A stretch of DNA of 64,000 nucleotides from Myxococcales bacterium (GCA_013297655.1 JAAFHV010000005.1:32239-96238), one strand, 5' to 3'; positions 8,150-16,714 are shown, numbered from the stretch's first letter. Notes: generated by a model from the letters alone, not told the origin. Numbers and translations: made by a program.

Positions 8150-8926
8150 CTACTTCGCGTTCATCGCTTCGCGCACGAAGTCCGCGTTCTCCGGGTGCTG
8201 GAACGGCGCGAAGAAGTTCGCCCGCTGCGTGCTCTCCGCGCACCAGGCCTCGCCCCAACTAAGGACGCCCATGATTTCCTTCTCGCCCGGGGCGGTGAGG
8301 GGGCCGCCGCCGAACCCGAAGCAGACAGTGCCTTGCCGCGCGACCGTCTGGATGAAACCGTGGTTATCGAATCCCGCTTTGGCGCACACGGACGCGCGGC
8401 TCTGCTCGTCGGTGACCTCGGAGGTGCGTGTCTGCGGGCCATAACCGACCGCCTCGTAGTCGCAGCGCTCTTTGTGGACGACGAGCTTCGCGGGGGTGAG
8501 CTCCGTCACGTCGCGCTCGAGCACGAGGTACGCGAGATCGGTCGGGTGCTGGTGCGCGGGATCGTAGCTCGGATGCACGATCACCTTCGCTGCACGCACG
8601 CGCTTCGCGTCGCGCACTTTGCCGATGCCGAACGCGACACGGTATTTGCCCGCGTCTTGCCCGTACATGAACGAGACCTCCTCCGGCGAAAGGATGCAGT
8701 GTGCAGCCGTGATCACGACGCGCGGCGCGACGAGGGTGCCCGTGCAATGCGGTCCCGTTTGCCTCCCGGGGACATCGTCGATCACGTAGCCAATCGCGGA
8801 CGCGGACGATGACGACGACACGTTCGACTCGAGCGTCTCGTCGGTCTCCGTGGGAGCCTCCGAGAAACATCCCGCGGTCGTGGCGAGAGACACGCACGAG
8901 AGAAGGACGAGCCAGGTGAAGCGCAT
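8150..8926 (-). CDS. Trypsin-fold (S1) lipoprotein lacking the catalytic serine
   Basis: A 258-residue lipoprotein (signal ending TTAGC, Cys20) with an S1 chymotrypsin-like domain. 'VITAAHC' gives His76 and 'PTDLAYLVLERD' gives Asp130. The motif that should read GDSGGP reads GFGGGP (residues 204-209), so Ser is replaced by Gly206 and the preceding Asp by Phe205. The fold is otherwise complete, including 'VCFGFGGGPL' and 'IMGVLSWGEAWC'. The frame is intact, so this looks like a maintained pseudoprotease rather than a decayed gene. The start at 8926 is the ATG of the signal peptide. A second S1 lipoprotein at 30282 keeps the full triad. Function is probably binding or regulatory; this is inference. 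Confidence 0.8.
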   Translation of the reverse strand: MRFTWLVLLSCVSLATTAGCFSEAPTETDETLESNVSSSSSASAIGYVIDDVPGRQTGPHCTGTLVAPRVVITAAHCILSPEEVSFMYGQDAGKYRVAFGIGKVRDAKRVRAAKVIVHPSYDPAHQHPTDLAYLVLERDVTELTPAKLVVHKERCDYEAVGYGPQTRTSEVTDEQSRASVCAKAGFDNHGFIQTVARQGTVCFGFGGGPLTAPGEKEIMGVLSWGEAWCAESTQRANFFAPFQHPENADFVREAMNAK

Positions 8927-9060
8927 GTTAGGAAGCGTACGAGGCTTCCCGCGAGCGCCCAGCCAAATCCCCGCGAAACCCGTCGTTTCGTCGGCGATCG
9001 TGCGGAGGGATGCCACCCGAGCCCACCCGCGTCGCGCGCGGAATGGGCTTACAAAACGAA

Positions 9061-9089
9061 CGAGGCTCGCCGCGTCGCGGCGAGCCTCG
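9061..9089 (-). terminator. Rho-independent terminator of the dihaem peroxidase gene
   Basis: Two perfect 14-base arms (9061-9074 and 9076-9089) flank a single central base. Read on the minus strand, the hairpin is followed by a T-rich run (TTCGTTTTG). It begins 26 bases after the stop of the gene ending at 9115. Confidence 0.85.
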
Positions 9090-9114
9090 GTGGATGTGGG
9101 TGCGTCGCTTTATC

Positions 9115-10209
9115 TCAGCCCGCGTTGGGCTTCGGCGTCTTCGCGGTGCTCTGCGGGAGGGTGGGCTTCTCTGCCTTCGGAGCCTCGCCGGTGAGCGACT
9201 TGAGGAACGTCACGATCGACGCGACGTCGGCGTCGGAGAGGTCTTTGCCGAGCTGGTAGGTGCCCATGAGCTTCACCATCTCGGGCAGCGTCGCGATCGA
9301 GCCGTCGTGGAGGTAGGGCGCGGTCTTCTCGACGTTGCGGAGGCTCGGCACCTTGAACAGGTGACGGTCGGCCTCTTGTTTCGTGAAGTCGTAGCGGCCG
9401 TTGTCCTTCAGGCCGGGGTACTCCTTCACGAACCCGAGCTTCTTGAACTCGGTGCCGCCGAAGCTCGACGTGGAGTGGCAGGTGTTGCAGCCGACGCTGA
9501 GGAACTTCTGGAAGCCGGCCTTCTCCTCTTCGGAGAGCGCCTTCGCGTCGCCTTTGGCGAACGCGTCGAAGCGCGAGGGGGAGGCGAGGGTGCGCTCGAA
9601 CGCGCCGATGGCGCGGGCGGTGTTCGCGGTCGTGAGCGGGTCCTTGTCGGCGGGGAACGCCTTCTTGAACGCCTCCTGGTACTCCGGCATCGACGAGAGC
9701 ACCGTCACGATTTGTTGCTCGTTCGGGAGCGCCATTTCGATCGGGTTCGTGATCGGCTTGAGCGACTGCTCTTCCACGTCGCCGGCGCGGCCATCCCAGA
9801 ACTGGGCGAGGTGGGAAGCGGCGTTGTACGTGGAGGGCGAGTTTCGCGCGCCGCGCTGACCTTTGTGGCCGGGCGAGGTCTTCTCGCCGTCGGTGCCGAA
9901 GCGGGCCGGATCGTGGCAAGAAGCGCACGAGATCTGCTGGTTCTTCGAGAGGCGGGGCTCGAAGTAGAGCATCTTGCCGAGGGCGACCTTCTCGTCCGTG
10001 ATCGTGTTCTTCGCGCTCTCGAAGCGCGTCGGATACCCGGCGAAGGCAGCGAGCTGCGCGGGGTCGATCGTGATGCCCGCCGCGGTAGGAGCGGCGGTGG
10101 GCGCGCTGCTCTTCGGGGCGGGGGGAGGGTCGCTACGCTTGTTGCTGTCCTCGCACGCAGCGAGGAGGCCGACCATCGAAAAGGCCACGGCGAAATTCAG
10201 GACGCGCAT
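9115..10209 (-). CDS. Dihaem cytochrome-c peroxidase / MauG-like lipoprotein
   Basis: A 364-residue lipoprotein (LLAAC, Cys19) with two c-type haem motifs, CASCH (95-99) and CNTCH (241-245). The spacing and flanks are those of bacterial dihaem cytochrome c peroxidases: 'VALGKMLYFEPRLS' before the first haem and 'YLHDGSIATLPEMV' near the C-terminus. These periplasmic enzymes reduce hydrogen peroxide with electrons from small cytochromes; MauG relatives oxidise protein side chains. A Pro/Ala linker (about 26-45) and an Ala/Lys/Pro tail are additions. The start at 10209 gives the signal peptide. It is monocistronic, with a strong terminator after the stop. Confidence 0.88.
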   Translation of the reverse strand: MRVLNFAVAFSMVGLLAACEDSNKRSDPPPAPKSSAPTAAPTAAGITIDPAQLAAFAGYPTRFESAKNTITDEKVALGKMLYFEPRLSKNQQISCASCHDPARFGTDGEKTSPGHKGQRGARNSPSTYNAASHLAQFWDGRAGDVEEQSLKPITNPIEMALPNEQQIVTVLSSMPEYQEAFKKAFPADKDPLTTANTARAIGAFERTLASPSRFDAFAKGDAKALSEEEKAGFQKFLSVGCNTCHSTSSFGGTEFKKLGFVKEYPGLKDNGRYDFTKQEADRHLFKVPSLRNVEKTAPYLHDGSIATLPEMVKLMGTYQLGKDLSDADVASIVTFLKSLTGEAPKAEKPTLPQSTAKTPKPNAG

Positions 10210-10282
10210 GAGAGCTAAGTAACCGAATTGGGCCTTCGGGGGCAATTGTGAGCGGTCATGAATTCGCTCACTGCACAAAAGA

Positions 10283-10314
10283 GCAATGCCCCCGCGTGAG
10301 GCGAGGGCATTTGC
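10283..10314 (-). terminator. Rho-independent terminator of the outer-membrane protein gene
   Basis: AATGCCC (10285-10291) pairs with GGGCATT (10305-10311) within a longer imperfect stem. On the minus strand the hairpin is followed by CTCTTTTG. It lies about 20 bases after the stop at 10335. Confidence 0.75.
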
Positions 10315-10334
10315 TGCACAGAGCCAGTCGCGGC

Positions 10335-11594
10335 TCAGTACGCGCCGAGGGCCGGACCGGTGCGGTTCTTCGCACGGATAACGCCGCCGTCGCCGCCGGT
10401 GCCCTCGATCGCCTTCGCGAGGTTGTCGAGGTTGACGTTGGCTCCGAGGTAGACGCGCATGTCTTGGTTGGCGTCGAAGAACGGGTTCCCGTAGGTGCCG
10501 TCCGCGCGGAGGATGTTGCGGCTCATGAAGTAGCCCACCTCGGCCGTGAGCCAGTGGGTGGCTTCGACGTCGACCCAGAAGCTGAAGTACGTCGCGTTGC
10601 GCACGTTGCTCGCGTCGGACAGGCGGCCGGGCGTCGCCGTCCCGGTGCCGGCGAGGGGCACGCTCTGATCTTTGAACGTGTAAACGAACTGGTGCGACAT
10701 GTTGAACCAGAGCGCGGGGCTGATCGGGCCCCACGAGGTCGCGATGATGCCGGACCAAGAGAGGATGTCCGAGGCGTTCGCGACGCCGGTGAGCTGGTCG
10801 CCGCAGCCGAAGCCGCCGGCGCACTGGCGCTGGTAGGGTGCGTCGCCGCGAATGCCGGCCGTGGTGTTCGTGTAGAACGGGTGCGAGTAGCTGCCGAAGA
10901 AGAGGAGGTCGAGCTCACCGTCGCCGATGAACTTCTCGAAGCTCTTCGAGAGCTGCACCGTGAGCGCGGGCGTGGCCACCATGGTGCGGGCGCGCGACTC
11001 GGGCGACGTGGGGACCGTGACGCCGATCGCGATCTGCGGCTTGATGCCTGCAAACGCCGGAATTCCACGGTAAAAGAGCTGGAGACCCGAGTCGCCGAAG
11101 CGGAACTCGTTGCGGGTCTGGGTGGAGTCCGAGTTGGTGTACTCGTAGGCGATCGTGGTGCGGCCACGGACCTGCCAATCCTTCGAGATGGTGTAACGCG
11201 GAAGGATGAAGGCCGAGGTCTCGATCGTAGGGTTCGAGTACTGCTGCTGATCTTGAACGAATGTCGAGGTCGACACGCTGTTCATGATGAAGACCTGCGA
11301 GCCCGCGAACGGGCGCGGCTTGGGGGCCTTCTTCTCTTCTTCCTTCTTCGCGGGGGTGACCGCGTCCTTCTTCGGAGCGCCAGTGCCGAGCGTGATCCCG
11401 CCGGTCGCTCCTGCTGCCGGGGCCGCGTTGTCCGCGGGCGCCTGGTTCGGGTCCGTCGTGGTGCCGGCGGCCGGTGCCGTCGTCGGCGTGGTGGGGGTAG
11501 CGGGCGTGCTGTCTTGGGCGAACGCGGGACCCGTAAGGGTCGCCACCGCCACCGTGAGACCCATTGCCGCCGCGATCTTTGCTGCTCTCTTCAT
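10335..11594 (-). CDS. Outer-membrane beta-barrel protein of unknown transport function
   Basis: A 419-residue protein with a Sec signal (MKRAAKI start, cleavage near AFA-QD). A Pro/Thr/Ala/Lys low-complexity segment runs to about residue 100. The remainder alternates polar and aromatic residues in the way of a transmembrane beta-barrel: 'QYSNPTIETSAFILPRYTISKDWQVRGRTTIAYEY', and so on to 'DMRVYLGANVNLDN'. A good ribosome site (GGAAGTGGGAG) precedes the ATG at 11594. It ends in its own terminator. Similar proteins in Deltaproteobacteria are annotated only as hypothetical barrels. The 246-base divergent region to the next gene should hold its promoter. Confidence 0.6.
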   Translation of the reverse strand: MKRAAKIAAAMGLTVAVATLTGPAFAQDSTPATPTTPTTAPAAGTTTDPNQAPADNAAPAAGATGGITLGTGAPKKDAVTPAKKEEEKKAPKPRPFAGSQVFIMNSVSTSTFVQDQQQYSNPTIETSAFILPRYTISKDWQVRGRTTIAYEYTNSDSTQTRNEFRFGDSGLQLFYRGIPAFAGIKPQIAIGVTVPTSPESRARTMVATPALTVQLSKSFEKFIGDGELDLLFFGSYSHPFYTNTTAGIRGDAPYQRQCAGGFGCGDQLTGVANASDILSWSGIIATSWGPISPALWFNMSHQFVYTFKDQSVPLAGTGTATPGRLSDASNVRNATYFSFWVDVEATHWLTAEVGYFMSRNILRADGTYGNPFFDANQDMRVYLGANVNLDNLAKAIEGTGGDGGVIRAKNRTGPALGAY

Positions 11595-11769
11595 CGCTCC
11601 CACTTCCCTCTTCTGCTGCGCTCGCCGAGCCCGATGCCTCGACCTCTGCACCGGTTCGCGTCTTTGCAAGACGCGTGCTCGACCCCACCCCTGCGTAACC
11701 TGTTAATTCTATGAAGCTATTTGGAAAGCGCCGTGAGGCAGTCAGTTCGCTAACGCCATCGCTGTGCGC

Positions 11770-11790
11770 GAGGCACGCGGCTCCTGAGAG
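11770..11790. repeat. Dispersed palindromic repeat, single copy
   Basis: A 21-base relative of the 18415-18528 repeat unit with three mismatches (GAGGCACGCG conserved). It lies in the divergent promoter region between the two outer-membrane protein genes. Confidence 0.4.
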
Positions 11791-11840
11791 TCGCGAGGAC
11801 GGAGCTTCTAGCTCTGCGAGGGGGGCCCTGCAAGGAAACA

Positions 11841-13274
11841 TTGGGCGGCCTTGAGGGGCGAGCGGACCTGTCGGTCGTGCTATCGGTCGAACGCGTGGGC
11901 GCGACGACCTGGGCATCGCGAGGAGCGGCCGTTCTGGCGGTTTCCTTCGGGCTCGCCTCCGCGCGAGAGGCACGGGCGAGCGGACCGCTCGGACCGCAGG
12001 GCACCGCGATCACGACGAGCGACTACACGGTCGACCTCTTCCAGGGCCCACTTACGGCCTCGAACCGGGTCACGGGGCTCGCCGGGGCGGTCGCGCCGCT
12101 GGCGGAGGGCATCGACATGCACGCCTTCAACGCGGCCTCCCCCGCGATCCGAACCGCGCACTCCTCTCAAGTCACCGAGTTCGACATCAGCGCCGGCCTC
12201 ACCTTCCCCGGAGCGCTCAAGGGGCTCGACTTCGACAACAACGGGACGAGGGGGTTTACCTACGAAAATTTCATCTTCGTCACCATGGCCGGCCAGATCC
12301 AAGAGGGCCCGTTCGGCATCGGCGCGACGGTCGACGTGCAGCAGTACGACCTCGGGGGGACCACCGGCGCGGAGAGCGTGTCGAGCGTCGCCTTTCGGCT
12401 CATCCAGGCGCGCCTCCTCGCGGCCTACGCGGTGACGGACGAGCTCACGATCGGCGGCGGCGTACGCGGGGTGCTCTTCAGCCTCCGCGACGCGGCTTTG
12501 TCGCGGATCGGGTTCTCGAGCTTCACCGATCTCTCCGGAGTGCTCGCGATGGCGGGGGTGGGGCCGGAGGTCGGCGCGCTCTATGCGCCCCTGAAGCTTC
12601 CGCTCCGCATCGGAATGTCGGCGCGCGCTCCCGTGACGGGGCGGATCATCCCGGGTGAAGCGGTCGACATCGACGAGCACGGCGATCGGCGTCTCGGTCT
12701 GCTCTACCTCCCGAGCCGGGTCGATCTCCCCTGGCAGATCGAGTGGGGCGTCGCGTTCCAGCTCGGGCCGCGCCCGCTCAACGTGAAGTGGCTCGACTCT
12801 CGCGACGAGCGTCACGACGACGTCGAGCGATACCGCAAGACCCCCGATGAGCAACGCTCCACCGTGGTCGCGCGGATGGGCCGTCGCCGCTACGAAAAGC
12901 TGCCGCGCGAGAAGCTCCTCGTCTCCGTGTCGTTCACCGCGACGGGGCCCTCTGCGCAAGCCGTGGGGCTCGAGTCGTTCTTGGCCGGCGTGGTCGACCG
13001 GTCCGGCGAGAAGATCTCGTTCACCCCCCGCGTCGGCATCGAGACCGAGCCGTGGCCCACCCGCGTCGTGTTCCGCGCCGGGAGTTATGTGGAACCTACA
13101 CGTTTTCGCAACGGGGCCCCGCGCCTCCACGGCACCGCCGGGGTCGAGGTGCGCACGTTCTCGTGGGACGTGTTCGGGCTCTTCGAGGAGCCGATGCCGC
13201 TTCGGGTGGGCGGCTCGCTCGACATCGCGCGCGAGTACTTCGGCTGGGGCGTGACGGCGGGGATCTGGCACTAA
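11841..13274 (+). CDS. Probable outer-membrane protein (OMPP1/FadL-like pattern), unknown function
   Basis: A protein of up to 477 residues with a signal peptide ending near AREARA-SG. The mature part contains 'VDLFQGPLTASNRVTGLAGA', strongly amphipathic strands and Gly-rich turns consistent with a barrel ('GPFGIGATVDVQQYDLGG', 'ELTIGGGVRGVLFSLRDAALS'), and ends '...YFGWGVTAGIWH' with an aromatic near the C-terminus, as barrels do. The start is uncertain: TTG at 11841 has AAGGA five bases upstream, whereas GTG at 11895 gives a tidier signal peptide but no ribosome site. It is divergent from the barrel gene at 10335-11594. I recognise no defined family with certainty. Confidence 0.6.
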   Translation: MGGLEGRADLSVVLSVERVGATTWASRGAAVLAVSFGLASAREARASGPLGPQGTAITTSDYTVDLFQGPLTASNRVTGLAGAVAPLAEGIDMHAFNAASPAIRTAHSSQVTEFDISAGLTFPGALKGLDFDNNGTRGFTYENFIFVTMAGQIQEGPFGIGATVDVQQYDLGGTTGAESVSSVAFRLIQARLLAAYAVTDELTIGGGVRGVLFSLRDAALSRIGFSSFTDLSGVLAMAGVGPEVGALYAPLKLPLRIGMSARAPVTGRIIPGEAVDIDEHGDRRLGLLYLPSRVDLPWQIEWGVAFQLGPRPLNVKWLDSRDERHDDVERYRKTPDEQRSTVVARMGRRRYEKLPREKLLVSVSFTATGPSAQAVGLESFLAGVVDRSGEKISFTPRVGIETEPWPTRVVFRAGSYVEPTRFRNGAPRLHGTAGVEVRTFSWDVFGLFEEPMPLRVGGSLDIAREYFGWGVTAGIWH

Positions 13275-13355
13275 GCCGCGTGGTGCGCTGGTAACCTGGT
13301 CGCGACGCGCTCGAGGCACTCGGTCGTAGCGTGAACATGAGGAGGGAAGCTGATC

Positions 13356-13808
13356 ATGGCAGCGAAGAAGAAGTCCGCGGTCGAATCATCGAAGTCCACG
13401 TCCGGCGCTGGCGCGGGAACGCCGGAGTCTCCCTGGACGCTGAAGACGCCACCGGGCACCTCGGAGCTCGTCGCCTACCGCGATCCTTCCGCTTCGCCGC
13501 CGGCGCTGGTCGTGAAGGTCGGGAGCACCGAGCTGCGGTATCACCTCCGCGCGATCGAGGATCTGCACGCGATGCTGGTCGCGCACGGCGACTGGATGCT
13601 GCTCGGGAGCGCCGACGAGCAGAAGCCCGCCGCCGAGGGCACGGTCGAGGCTTGGGGTCGCTCCGAGAAGAACCCCGTCAAGGGATTCTATGGGTTGAAG
13701 AAAGGTTTCCGCGGTCGCTTCGGCATGTACCTGCCGCCGGTGCTCGAGGTGCTCGGTCTCGCCGAGGTGGAGCACCAACCGCGGAACAACCGCATGCGCG
13801 CGCGCTGA
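13356..13808 (+). CDS. Small conserved protein of unknown function
   Basis: A 150-residue cytoplasmic protein. A Lys/Ser/Gly-rich tail of about 25 residues precedes a compact domain that runs 'PPGTSELVAYRDP', 'TELRYHLRAIEDLHAMLVAHGDW', 'GTVEAWGRSEKNPVKGFYGLKKG' and 'RFGMYLPPVLEVLGLAEVEH'. This domain is familiar to me as a small conserved protein of actinobacteria and myxobacteria with no assigned role; I cannot name the family number with confidence. AGGAGG stands 10 bases before the ATG, a strong ribosome site. It is flanked by unrelated genes. Confidence 0.75.
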   Translation: MAAKKKSAVESSKSTSGAGAGTPESPWTLKTPPGTSELVAYRDPSASPPALVVKVGSTELRYHLRAIEDLHAMLVAHGDWMLLGSADEQKPAAEGTVEAWGRSEKNPVKGFYGLKKGFRGRFGMYLPPVLEVLGLAEVEHQPRNNRMRAR

Positions 13809-13969
13809 CTCGACGCTGGAGAAGTCGTGCTCCGCGGAGCGACGTCTCGCCCCCGCGTGGTCTCCCCGCGATCGCGTGCGTCGGCTGACGCGGAGGTCGT
13901 CAATCGGCTGTCTCCTCCCGTAAAACGAAGCCAAATGGCGCGGCGCGCCACTTGCGTAGCGGGCAAGGC

Positions 13970-15118
13970 ATGCGCTCGATCCTGTTTGCCTGTGGTGTCT
14001 CACTCGTCTCCCTCTCCTTGTTCGCGTGCTCGGCCACAGTCGCCGCGCCACAATCCAACGACGCGGGGCCAATCGTCGTCGCCGACGGCGGGGCAGACGC
14101 AGCTCTCGACCCCGCGTGCGAAGCCGAGGCGACCGCGATCCGCGAGGGCCTCGAGGCGGAGCGCGCCAAACAAAAGGTGCAGCACGCCGTCGTCGCCCTC
14201 GAGACCGTTCGCTGCAAGGCGCGTGTGTTTCGGGCAGACGATCCGACGAGCCAAGACACCGTCACCGACGACTCGCTCTGGCGCATCGGCAGCGTCACGA
14301 AGACGTTCGTCGCGGCGACGGTGCTGAACCTCGCTGCCGCCGGCAAGCTCGGCCTCGAGGACACCCTCGACAAGTACGTACCCACGTATCCGAACGCGCC
14401 GAAAATAACCGTGCGTCAGCTCCTCAATCATACGAGCGGCACGTTCAACTACACGAACGGAGACGAGTTCGCCGCCGCGCTCGCCGCGAATCCGAAGAAG
14501 GTATACTCCGGCACGGACTTGCTCGCGTTCGCCGCTGGCCATCCGCCCGCGTTCGAGCCGGGAACGAGCTGGGACTACTCGAATACGAACTACGTGCTCC
14601 TCGGCCTCGTCGTGGAGAAGGCGACCGGCAGCTCGATAGGAAAAATGATCCGCGAGCATGCGCTCCAAAAGGCGGGCCTCGGGCGCACGTTCCTCGCGGG
14701 AGAAGAGCCCGTCACCGGCGCGATGGTGCCGGGTTACCAGGCGAAAAAAGACGTCACGAACATCTACGATCCGTCCGTGGCTTGGGCCGCGGGGGCGATG
14801 GTCGCTACGCCCGCCGATTTGCTCGCCTGGCTCCATGCGCTCTACGGGAGCGAGGCCGTGCTCTCCGCAGCGTCTACGAAAGAGATGCTCACGTTCGTTC
14901 CGAGGTCGGACTACGGGCTTGGCGTGTCGTTCGTCGGCGCCTCGACGACACTCGGAAACGGCCGCGGGCTCGGACACGGCGGCTCGATCTTCGGGTATCA
15001 GACGCAGGCCTTCTGGTTCGACGACACGAAGGTGGGCGTGGTCGCGATCGTGAGCGATACGAAGGGCGATCCGAACGCGTTCAGCCTCGTGGCGCTCCGG
15101 GCGATCGCGGGCCAATAG
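13970..15118 (+). CDS. Serine beta-lactamase-like / D-alanyl-D-alanine carboxypeptidase family lipoprotein
   Basis: A 382-residue lipoprotein (signal ending LSLFAC, Cys20) of the class C beta-lactamase/esterase superfamily. Catalytic Ser108 and Lys111 are in 'GSVTKTF', Tyr203 and Asn205 in 'DYSN', and His336-Gly-Gly in 'GHGGSIFGY' replaces the KTG motif, as in DD-peptidase and esterase members. 'LLNHTSGTFNY' is the usual substrate-loop signature. It probably acts on cell-wall peptides or esters in the periplasm or at the outer membrane; true beta-lactamase activity cannot be claimed. The start is the ATG after GGCAAGG. Its last codons lie inside a repeat whose other copy ends the ferritin-like gene at 15548. 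Confidence 0.82.
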   Translation: MRSILFACGVSLVSLSLFACSATVAAPQSNDAGPIVVADGGADAALDPACEAEATAIREGLEAERAKQKVQHAVVALETVRCKARVFRADDPTSQDTVTDDSLWRIGSVTKTFVAATVLNLAAAGKLGLEDTLDKYVPTYPNAPKITVRQLLNHTSGTFNYTNGDEFAAALAANPKKVYSGTDLLAFAAGHPPAFEPGTSWDYSNTNYVLLGLVVEKATGSSIGKMIREHALQKAGLGRTFLAGEEPVTGAMVPGYQAKKDVTNIYDPSVAWAAGAMVATPADLLAWLHALYGSEAVLSAASTKEMLTFVPRSDYGLGVSFVGASTTLGNGRGLGHGGSIFGYQTQAFWFDDTKVGVVAIVSDTKGDPNAFSLVALRAIAGQ

Positions 15119-15186
15119 CCTACGAATATGGGTGTATATTCCCCGTAAAGCGGAGTGGAGAAAAGGGCCGAACCGGGCGCTCGCGG
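15103..15186. repeat. Direct repeat, copy 1 (decayed 3' end of a ferritin-like gene)
   Basis: About 84 bases closely matching 15534-15615 in the same orientation. The core includes CCAATAGCCTACGAA and a dyad TACG...CGTA around an AT-rich centre. On the minus strand it still encodes a tail ending 'RFTGNIHPYS' plus stop, matching the ferritin-like protein's 'LVTGNMHTSS' plus stop. On the plus strand it supplies the stop codon of the beta-lactamase-like gene. Confidence 0.7.
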
Positions 15187-15243
15187 AGCGAATGGTCGTT
15201 TCGCGGCGGGCGCGCGATTCAGCGAGATCGGCGTGCGTTTCGC

Positions 15244-15543
15244 TCAAGGCCGCAGCAAGACGAGCGGTCGGTCGGACGTCCCCGAAGTACGCAGTCCCCT
15301 CGACCCCGAGCGATACGCGCTCTCAACGCCCCTCGGAGCGTCGCTCACGGCTCCGAAGACCGCGATCCGCTCGTTGGGCACGAGTCGCGCCTCGAAGTAG
15401 CGGGTCCTGTGGCGCCCCCCGGGCGACAACGGGGCATTCGGGGGCCGCTCGACGGTGCGCCGCGGCCGGGCTCGAGGAACGCCTCGAGCGACGGGGTCGC
15501 GACGGCACGCGCGGTGACGTCTTCGGTTTGGAGATCGGGCCAA
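15244..15543 (-). pseudogene. Frameshifted remnant of a GIDE-domain-like (E3-ligase-like) protein
   Basis: Two protein-like stretches on the minus strand lie in different frames. One reads '...VATPSLEAFLEPGRGAPSS' (about 15543-15425); the next reads 'RTRYFEARLVPNERIAVFGA' and runs to a stop at 15244. Together they follow the order seen near the end of bacterial GIDE-like proteins, where PSLEAFL precedes an R-Y-E-x-x-L-x-P-x-E-R-(I/V)-x-V-x-G motif. I infer a gene end broken by one frameshift, with no start codon and no N-terminus. It fills the gap between the two direct repeats. The remaining bases, 15187-15243, show nothing. A chance match is possible because the region is short. Confidence 0.4.
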
Positions 15544-15615
15544 TAGCCTACGAAGATGTGTGCATATTACCCGTAACGAGGGAGCCGAGGAAGGGTTGAA
15601 CCGTGCGCTCGAGGG
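15534..15615. repeat. Direct repeat, copy 2 (3' end of the ferritin-like gene)
   Basis: Partner of the repeat at 15103-15186. This copy holds the intact C-terminal codons and stop of the gene ending at 15548, plus about a dozen bases beyond the stop that are also shared. Confidence 0.7.
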
Positions 15616-16339
15616 TGCGGTAGAGGGCGCGCGCGTCGGCCGCGGGCTCGACGATCCCGGGGTTTCCCGTGGGTTGCGGCCGTGGGGGAGGGAGGTCGAC
15701 GAGCGCCGTTCCTTGGGCGACGATCGCCACGAGCTCGGCGGTCGCGGTCTCGAGGCTCGTCGTGACGAAGCGGCGAGCCTCGTTGGGCCCCACGCGCCGC
15801 TCGTACGCGGCGAGCACGAGCGGCAGCACGTGGCGACCGAGGGCGGCGTGAGCGATCTCGTCGCGGAGGAACACGCCTATGCGCTCTCGGAACGCGGGCA
15901 GATCGGTCGCCGCCCACACGCTCGCGAAGCGTGACGCGCTCACGCTCTCGCACAAAAATAGGCCTACTGCGACGTCGTGAACGAGCTGAGAGAGCGGCGA
16001 CGAGCCTGCCGCGCGGAGCTCCACCTCGTTCGGCGGCGCGCCTTGGCCGAGGGCGGCGAGCACCTCGTTCGCGTCGAAGACGTGGGAGGCCTCGTCCTCG
16101 CCGAGGCGCACGAACGCGCCGTGCATCGCGCGCGCGAGGGGAGAATCGAGGCCCGCCTCGCCTACGTTCGCCGCGAGCCGCTCCGCGAGGCTCACCGAGG
16201 CCGACTCGTTCAGCGACCGTCGCGTCCACACGTAAACCGCTGCCGCGCGGGCTTCGGGGCCGAGGGCGCTCACGTCTTCGGCGAGCGCCGACGTCGGTCG
16301 TCGTGTGCGCCGCGCGACGAAGCCGTTCAGCCGTTGCAC
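15548..16339 (-). CDS. Ferritin-like (diiron-type) protein
   Basis: About 263 residues, mostly helical. Two ExxH-type motifs in separate helices ('LGEDEASHVFDANEVL' and 'FLRDEIAHAALGRHVL') plus Glu-bearing helices around 'LAERLAANVGEAGLDS' and 'TTSLETATAELVAI' suggest a ferritin-like four-helix diiron fold. Such proteins act as oxygenases, rubrerythrin-like scavengers or unknown accessory proteins. No ATG fits; a GTG at 16339 overlaps the last 13 bases of the upstream small lipoprotein gene and gives the longest sensible protein, so translational coupling is likely. The final ten codons lie in a duplicated segment. The metal site is inferred from spacing only. Confidence 0.55.
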   Translation of the reverse strand: MQRLNGFVARRTRRPTSALAEDVSALGPEARAAAVYVWTRRSLNESASVSLAERLAANVGEAGLDSPLARAMHGAFVRLGEDEASHVFDANEVLAALGQGAPPNEVELRAAGSSPLSQLVHDVAVGLFLCESVSASRFASVWAATDLPAFRERIGVFLRDEIAHAALGRHVLPLVLAAYERRVGPNEARRFVTTSLETATAELVAIVAQGTALVDLPPPRPQPTGNPGIVEPAADARALYRTLERTVQPFLGSLVTGNMHTSS

Positions 16340-16548
16340 GGGCCGCACATCGTCATCGTTCCCGCGTCCGTGCTCCCCGGCTCCGCCGCCCCGCCGTCCG
16401 GTAAACGAATGTAGGATGCACAGTTCCCCTTTTGGTAACACGGGTGGTTCGGATCGAGCGTCTGCGGCGACGCGGTGGTCTTCCCGGTGCTGCACGCCGA
16501 GACCGTGAGCAACCCGAGCATCGTGGTCCACGTGAGCGGCTTGTTCAT
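16327..16548 (-). CDS. Small cysteine-rich lipoprotein
   Basis: Seventy-three residues: signal peptide 'MNKPLTWTTMLGLLTVSAC' with lipobox Cys19, then a short mature part with five further cysteines, two of them in a C-terminal CGPC-like pair, and an Asp/Gly/Ala-rich middle. No family recognised. The ATG at 16548 is the only start that gives the signal peptide. The gene overlaps the ferritin-like gene by 13 bases, so the two probably form one unit. Confidence 0.6.
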   Translation of the reverse strand: MNKPLTWTTMLGLLTVSACSTGKTTASPQTLDPNHPCYQKGNCASYIRLPDGGAAEPGSTDAGTMTMCGPCNG

Positions 16549-16714
16549 CGCTTCGATGCTACGCGTAGGCGTTCGGGGCGCCAAACGAGCTCGCCGGAAC
16601 GCGAGAAAACGGGCCCGCCGTGTCTGGGCTCGCTTTCGGGTGGCGCGGCGCTCCGCCTTGCGTGACGCTGTGGAGGTGTGGCCCGCGATCCGCGCGGAGC
16701 CCGAGCGAGGCGCC

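Noticed and set aside
13970..15118. A true antibiotic-resistance beta-lactamase
   Set aside because: The HGG motif in place of KTG and the lipoprotein signal fit DD-peptidase or esterase relatives equally well, so resistance cannot be claimed.
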